A stretch of DNA of 64,000 bases from CAVXNB01 sp963763085 (GTDB lineage: Bacteria; Actinomycetota; Acidimicrobiia; Acidimicrobiales; Bog-793). The DNA lies in contig CAVXNB010000001.1 in assembly GCA_963763085.1 (NCBI GenBank), positions 496,001-560,000 of the forward strand, in the 5' to 3' direction. A program made the position numbers and the translations under genes. Shown piece by piece: positions 58,542 to 64,000 of this stretch. Within the stretch, counting starts at the first letter, position 1. Each line of letters begins with the position of its first letter. The notes under the pieces are model-generated. The model had not been told where the DNA came from. It was given only the letters and a program-made list of their open reading frames with translations, and searched no databases.

Positions 58542-59804
58542 ACGGTCACCTACGACGAGTCCGACACCGACGGATTCGACCCCTTTGAGGTCTTCGATCG
58601 CAGCCTGGGCGCGGCGGTGGCACGAACGCTCTACCCGCGCTTCGCCGAGCTGCGACGCGAGGCCGCCGTGCACCCTGGAGGGCTGGCCCTCCTCGTGAGG
58701 AAGGGCTCCGACCCCGTCCTCGAGCGCTACGGGCGCAAGAGCGGCAAGAAGATGTTCACTGCGTTCAGCCATGCGGCGGTCGAGCGCGTCTACCGGGACG
58801 GAGCGAGCTTCTCCTCGAAGACGGCCGAGAACGAAGGCATGGAGCTCGTCATGGGCCACACCATCTTGAGCATGGACGAGCCGGAGCACCGCGCCTACCG
58901 CGGGCTCATCCAGCAGGCCTTCAGGCGGGGCGCGATCGCCCGCTGGGAGGACGAGCTCGTCCGTCCCATCATCGACCGCCACCTGGACGCCCTGTGCGCC
59001 CGGGGGTCGGCCGATCTCGTCCGCGAGCTCACATTCTCGTTTCCGGTCGAGGTGATCGCGGCGATGCTCGGTCTTCCCGCTGACGACCTGCCGACGTTCC
59101 GCCGGCTTGCTATCGAGCTCCTGCTCATCATCAGCGACGTCGAACGGGGTCTTCAGGCCTCGCAGAAGCTCGGCGAATACTTCACGGCGGTCATCGCCGA
59201 ACGGCGTCTGCAGCCGGCGGAGGACCTGATCAGCATCCTCGCCCATGCCGAGCTCGAAGGCCAGCGGCTGTCGGACGAGGAGATCGTAGCTTTCTTGCGC
59301 CTGCTGCTTCCCGCCGGCGCTGAGACCACCTACAGGTCGTCGAGCAATCTCGTCTTCGCCCTGCTCTCCGATCGGGTCCAGTGGGAGGCCCTCGAACGCG
59401 ACCGGACCCTCATCCCTCAAGCCATCGAGGAGGGCTTGCGCTGGGAGCCTCCGCTCACCATCACGGCGCGCACGTGCGTCAGCGACACCGTCCTCGAGGG
59501 CACCGAGATCCCTGCCGGGTCAGCGGTCACCGCCTGCATCGGCTCGGCCAACCACGACGAGGAGCGATGGGCAGAAGCCGAGAGGTTCGACATCTTCCGC
59601 CCGCAACGAGCGCATCTCGCCTTCGCCGGCGGTCCTCACCTGTGCCTCGGGCTGCATCTCGCCCGGATGGAGACCGCCACGCTGCTGCACGCTCTGCTCG
59701 ATCGCCTTCCCGGTCTGCGCCTCGATCCCGAGAGTGAAGACCTCCACATCACTGGGCTCGTGTTCCGGGCGCCGGCCTCTCTGCCGGTGGTGTTCGACGC
59801 CTGA
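58542..59804 (+). CDS. Cytochrome P450 (apparent ACG start)
   Basis: Monooxygenase of about 421 residues. Heme motif FAGGPHLCLGLHLARME with the cysteine ligand, I-helix PAGAETTYRS, K-helix EEGLR and the N-terminal DPFEVFDRSLG are complete. The natural start seems to be at 58542, eight bases after a GAGGAGG site, where the codon is ACG followed by VTYDESDTDGFDPF. No ATG, GTG or TTG lies between the upstream stop at 58509 and GTG 58617, which would remove the conserved N terminus. The substrate is unknown; the neighbours suggest use in a catabolic route. Confidence 0.8.
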   Translation, partial: TVTYDESDTDGFDPFEVFDRSLGAAVARTLYPRFAELRREAAVHPGGLALLVRKGSDPVLERYGRKSGKKMFTAFSHAAVERVYRDGASFSSKTAENEGMELVMGHTILSMDEPEHRAYRGLIQQAFRRGAIARWEDELVRPIIDRHLDALCARGSADLVRELTFSFPVEVIAAMLGLPADDLPTFRRLAIELLLIISDVERGLQASQKLGEYFTAVIAERRLQPAEDLISILAHAELEGQRLSDEEIVAFLRLLLPAGAETTYRSSSNLVFALLSDRVQWEALERDRTLIPQAIEEGLRWEPPLTITARTCVSDTVLEGTEIPAGSAVTACIGSANHDEERWAEAERFDIFRPQRAHLAFAGGPHLCLGLHLARMETATLLHALLDRLPGLRLDPESEDLHITGLVFRAPASLPVVFDA

Positions 59805-59821
59805 CTGCCACACTTGGGTAC

Positions 59822-61501
<1,680 letters not shown>

Positions 61502-61528
61502 GTCCCCCCGACACGAGCCTGCAGGCGG

Positions 61529-62755
61529 TCAGTTGATGACCGTGACGATCGTGCCGTAGGCGAGGTACGGCCAAGCCTTCGCGGCGTCAGCGAGGTCGAG
61601 CTCGATGCACCCGAGGCTCTGGGGGATCCCGTAGCTCGCCCGCGGGATGTAGTGCACAGCGTCGCCGCCGTTGAAGTAGGCGACGTATTGCACCGGGTCG
61701 GCGTACTTGCTGCCGCCCGGATTGGTGCCGCGCATGATCTCGTTTCGGAACCGGCCGAAGACTGGGAAGTTCCCGTCGGCCGTCGGATCCTGGGGGATTC
61801 CGGTGTTTGCGGGCGCACGGAGGACTACGCCGCCGTTGTGCCAGATCGTGAGGGACTCCGGCTCGGCCTGATTACCGATGGCGTAGTTGTAGCCGCCGTT
61901 ATTCCTCTCGCCTGTCGCAAGCGCCCTGAGCAGGGCCTGCCAGAGCGCCGTGCTCGTCGTTCCGTTGGTCGTGAGACCATGATCGGCTTCAAATTCCATC
62001 ACGAGGCCCTTGGTCATCACATCGTAGGAACCGACCTTCCAGAGCGAGGTGAGCTGGCGTGGCCATCCGCGGTTGCGCCAGCTGAAGGAACCGGCCGGCG
62101 GCCGGAACAACGCAGCCCGCTGAGCTGCGGCATCCGTCTCGGATATGGCGTAGTGAGCGGCCTTGAACCGCAGAGGCGAGTAGTCGAGCAGCGAGAGAAG
62201 CTGCTGCAGTCTGACGGTCGATCCGTCGGCGATCCGGAACCTGATGACCAGTCGCCGCTGGAGGTGCCCCCCGTCGGCTGCCCGCACCCCTCGGCTTCCA
62301 GCGGGAACGATGACCGTGACGTCCGTGAGGGGCAGGTACGCCATCGCGGGAACGAACATGATGCTGCGACTCCCGTCCCCTGTGACCTTCCAATGGCCGG
62401 GCTCGGCTGGCGTGAGCCTCGGCATCGGCGACCCTGGAGCGATCGCCGTCGAGAAGGTGACCCTGATCTCGGAGGTGCCGTTCACCGAGGTCCGGCCGCG
62501 GGCAGGAGAATACGAGGTCACGTGGATGGGCGGCGGAGGTTGCGTCGAAGTCGGCGGGCTGGTCGTGGAGCTGGTCGTCGCGCTGGTCGGCGGAACGGAC
62601 GTGGACGTGCCAGGTGTCTGGTGCGGGGACGACGCTGGGTGCCGGCTCGTCACCACCGCGGCGGCGATCCCAGCTCCGACCAGGACCGTCGCGGCGACTG
62701 CCAACAGGCGAAGTGGCGTGAACGTCACAGTCCAGCGTCGGGGTGAGTCGGCCAC
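61529..62755 (-). CDS. L,D-transpeptidase (YkuD) with Ig-like domain, membrane-anchored
   Basis: Cell-wall enzyme of 408 residues. GTG 62755, after GGAGAGG, gives one N-terminal membrane helix (LRLLAVAATVLVGAGIAAAVV), then a Thr/Ser/Pro linker, an Ig-like region (about 75-170) and a peptidoglycan-binding part (GLVMEFEADHGLTTNGTTSTALWQAL). The YkuD domain ends with HYIPRASYGIPQSLGCIELDLADA, which has the catalytic His and Cys. It forms 3-3 peptide cross-links or attaches proteins. The frame to 63028 is longer but has no plausible start near the helix. Confidence 0.87.
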   Translation of the reverse strand: MADSPRRWTVTFTPLRLLAVAATVLVGAGIAAAVVTSRHPASSPHQTPGTSTSVPPTSATTSSTTSPPTSTQPPPPIHVTSYSPARGRTSVNGTSEIRVTFSTAIAPGSPMPRLTPAEPGHWKVTGDGSRSIMFVPAMAYLPLTDVTVIVPAGSRGVRAADGGHLQRRLVIRFRIADGSTVRLQQLLSLLDYSPLRFKAAHYAISETDAAAQRAALFRPPAGSFSWRNRGWPRQLTSLWKVGSYDVMTKGLVMEFEADHGLTTNGTTSTALWQALLRALATGERNNGGYNYAIGNQAEPESLTIWHNGGVVLRAPANTGIPQDPTADGNFPVFGRFRNEIMRGTNPGGSKYADPVQYVAYFNGGDAVHYIPRASYGIPQSLGCIELDLADAAKAWPYLAYGTIVTVIN

Positions 62756-62897
62756 TGCCTCTCCGCTTGCTTCGAGCGATCGGTCGGTCGATGGGTGAAG
62801 TGCTCCTGGTGAATTTACGACAGCCGCACGATGTGGCGGTGTCGCGCGGCTCCCGATGCCCCGCCCAGCGGCGAACGCGCCCGCATGTGGGCAACGT

Positions 62898-62936
62898 GGG
62901 CGGGATTTCCGGGCTATAGCACCGGTAATCCCGCCC
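62898..62936 (-). terminator. Hairpin after the zinc-ribbon-like gene
   Basis: Fifteen-base arms GGGCGGGATTTCCGG and CCGGTAATCCCGCCC with one mismatch, around a nine-base loop. It begins 25 bases after the stop of the reverse gene at 62961 and lies upstream of the L,D-transpeptidase gene. A terminator is likely. The other bases between 62756 and 62960 show no gene. Confidence 0.65.
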
Positions 62937-62960
62937 AGGTTCGTGGTGCTATCGAGACCG

Positions 62961-63398
62961 TTACGAACCGCCAGACTCGACCGACCGCCGGCACTCAGGG
63001 CATAGATCAGCGACGACGATGTTGGCACCGACGGTCACGAAAGTCGTGTGGCCCGTCTCGGCCCCGCCGCAGCGAGCGCAGGAGCGACCTGCGTCGTCGG
63101 TTGGGATAGTGGCTATGCAGGCTTGGCAGACCATCGCCGGCGTGTACGCGGGCACCACCGTCATTACGCCCGGGCCGAGGTGGGGGCACATCAGCAGTTC
63201 GCCACCTGAATGCATGCGGTCGAGTCGGTCCTGAAGGACGTCCACAGCCCACTGCTCTGTCGGCATCGTTCGTCGACTCAGCTGGTGGGCGGGGTCGCTC
63301 TGCAGTTGGGAGATGTAGTTGCGAGCGGCAGCTTCGGCCGCCTCACCGTGCTCGGCCGCGTGTGCCCGGCGCACCCTTTCGGATGTCTCGTCGTTCAT
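62961..63398 (-). CDS. Hypothetical protein with zinc-ribbon-like cysteines
   Basis: Protein of 145 residues that I do not recognise. The N-terminal half is helical and charged (ERVRRAHAAEHGEAAEAAARNYISQLQ). The C-terminal half has paired cysteines: CPHLG, VCQACIAT, CARCG and LCPECRR, enough for one or two zinc sites. ATG 63398 is the first start. No link to neighbours is evident. Confidence 0.6.
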   Translation of the reverse strand: MNDETSERVRRAHAAEHGEAAEAAARNYISQLQSDPAHQLSRRTMPTEQWAVDVLQDRLDRMHSGGELLMCPHLGPGVMTVVPAYTPAMVCQACIATIPTDDAGRSCARCGGAETGHTTFVTVGANIVVADLCPECRRSVESGGS

Positions 63399-63536
63399 CT
63401 CAAGGCGTCACACTAGGTCCGCCCCCATCGGCAAACGGTCGGCCACACCTCGACTGCCGCGGCGCGAGGAGCGCGACTGTCGGCACGCTCCTCACCCCGC
63501 GGCGCCGAGGACCCCTCCGTCAGCTGCCGGGGGCCC

Positions 63537-63935
63537 TCAGACCAGGTGTGCGTGCTCTTCGCCGACCGCCGATGCTGTTGGAGCCATGTCGACGTTGCGC
63601 TCAGCGGCACATACGTTGACGGCGTATTTCCAGAGCCATGGCTTTCCGTCCACGAAGAGTCGCGGATATTTCCAGATGTTCTGCCCCTCGTCTTCGACGA
63701 AGCGCACCTGATCGAGCGGAAGTCCGGGCATATCGATTCGATGCCTGCCGATGACCGGACCGCAGAGCTCGAAGGCGGATCTGCCGTCTTCCCGGTCGAC
63801 ACGGCCCACAATCGCGAGATGACTGTCGTTGTGCCTCGCCGCGACCTCGCGAGCAAACGCCTCCATGTTGTGGACGGCGTTCTCGGCGTTCGCACCCGGG
63901 ACGTCGCCTGTGCCGGGATCGATGTAGGTGATCAA
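63537..63935 (-). CDS. Hypothetical protein
   Basis: Protein of 132 residues, not recognised. It is acidic and soluble, with a central beta-rich part (HLAIVGRVDREDGRSAFELCGPVIGRHRI) and aromatic residues (IWKYPRLFVDGKPWLWKYAVNVC). Codon use looks coding, but the support is only its length and composition. Beyond it, 63936-64000 shows nothing that I can name. Confidence 0.45.
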   Translation of the reverse strand: MITYIDPGTGDVPGANAENAVHNMEAFAREVAARHNDSHLAIVGRVDREDGRSAFELCGPVIGRHRIDMPGLPLDQVRFVEDEGQNIWKYPRLFVDGKPWLWKYAVNVCAAERNVDMAPTASAVGEEHAHLV

Positions 63936-64000
63936 GAGCTCTTCCTCGCCGCGCTCATTCCAAGTCTCCCCTTCTCAGTAACCTCCGGACGCGAGCAGAC

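Overview
The window is very GC-rich DNA packed with genes. Many genes start with GTG, and several neighbours overlap by four bases (GTGA or ATGA). The gene content is actinobacterial: a DosR/DevR-type response regulator, lipoproteins of the LppX and DUF3558 kinds, a DUF6186-like small protein, a PIG-V-type mannosyltransferase and a TreT-like glycosyltransferase. I would place it in a high-GC, probably environmental and deep-branching actinobacterium, but I cannot name a genus. No rRNA, tRNA, CRISPR array, insertion sequence or phage gene was recognised.

Layout. Positions 1-16.8 kb hold general genes: a two-component system, membrane proteins, a Gfo/Idh/MocA oxidoreductase, a cyclopropane-fatty-acid synthase-like enzyme, a lipoprotein esterase, a PIG-V-like transferase, a MenC-like enolase, an SDR, a secreted beta-propeller protein, an HtrA protease, a chromate transporter and an LppX-like lipoprotein. 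Positions 16.8-48.1 kb form a functional island for energy metabolism without oxygen. It contains a gap-porCAB-porD/gltD operon, a ROK sugar kinase, phosphofructokinase, DoxX, a group 3b-type [NiFe] hydrogenase operon with maturation genes, a universal stress protein, a DosR-type regulator, DDAH, a basic amino acid permease, arginine deiminase, a TreT-like glycosyltransferase, a DrrAB-like ABC transporter, a DosS-like histidine kinase, a GNAT/ADP-forming acyl-CoA synthetase fusion and a GGDEF/HD-GYP protein. Positions 48.1-51.3 kb carry an ABC exporter with a frameshifted ATPase and a decayed S9 peptidase. Positions 51.3-59.8 kb look like a catabolic cluster (enolase-superfamily dehydratase, DUF3604 protein, solute-binding lipoprotein, zinc alcohol dehydrogenase, P450). 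The rest holds EttA, an L,D-transpeptidase and two small unknown genes.

How the genes fit together. Near-copies of the motif GGGACTTTCGGCCC, which resembles the mycobacterial DosR/DevR box, lie upstream of the universal stress/hydrogenase pair, doxX, arginine deiminase/permease, phosphofructokinase/unknown paralogue and, more weakly, gap/ROK. Two promoters carry tandem boxes exactly 22 bp apart. The likely story is that a DosRS-like system, whose genes are also here, turns on glycolysis to pyruvate, pyruvate:ferredoxin oxidoreductase, ATP recovery from acetyl-CoA, hydrogen cycling and arginine deimination when oxygen is short. Within the island, two paralogous genes of a family I do not recognise (24734-25342 and 32954-33505) stand under these promoters.

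Four loci look broken (two ABC ATPases, a DUF6390-like gene, an S9 peptidase remnant), and a P450 has an apparent ACG start. Some of these could be single-base sequence errors.
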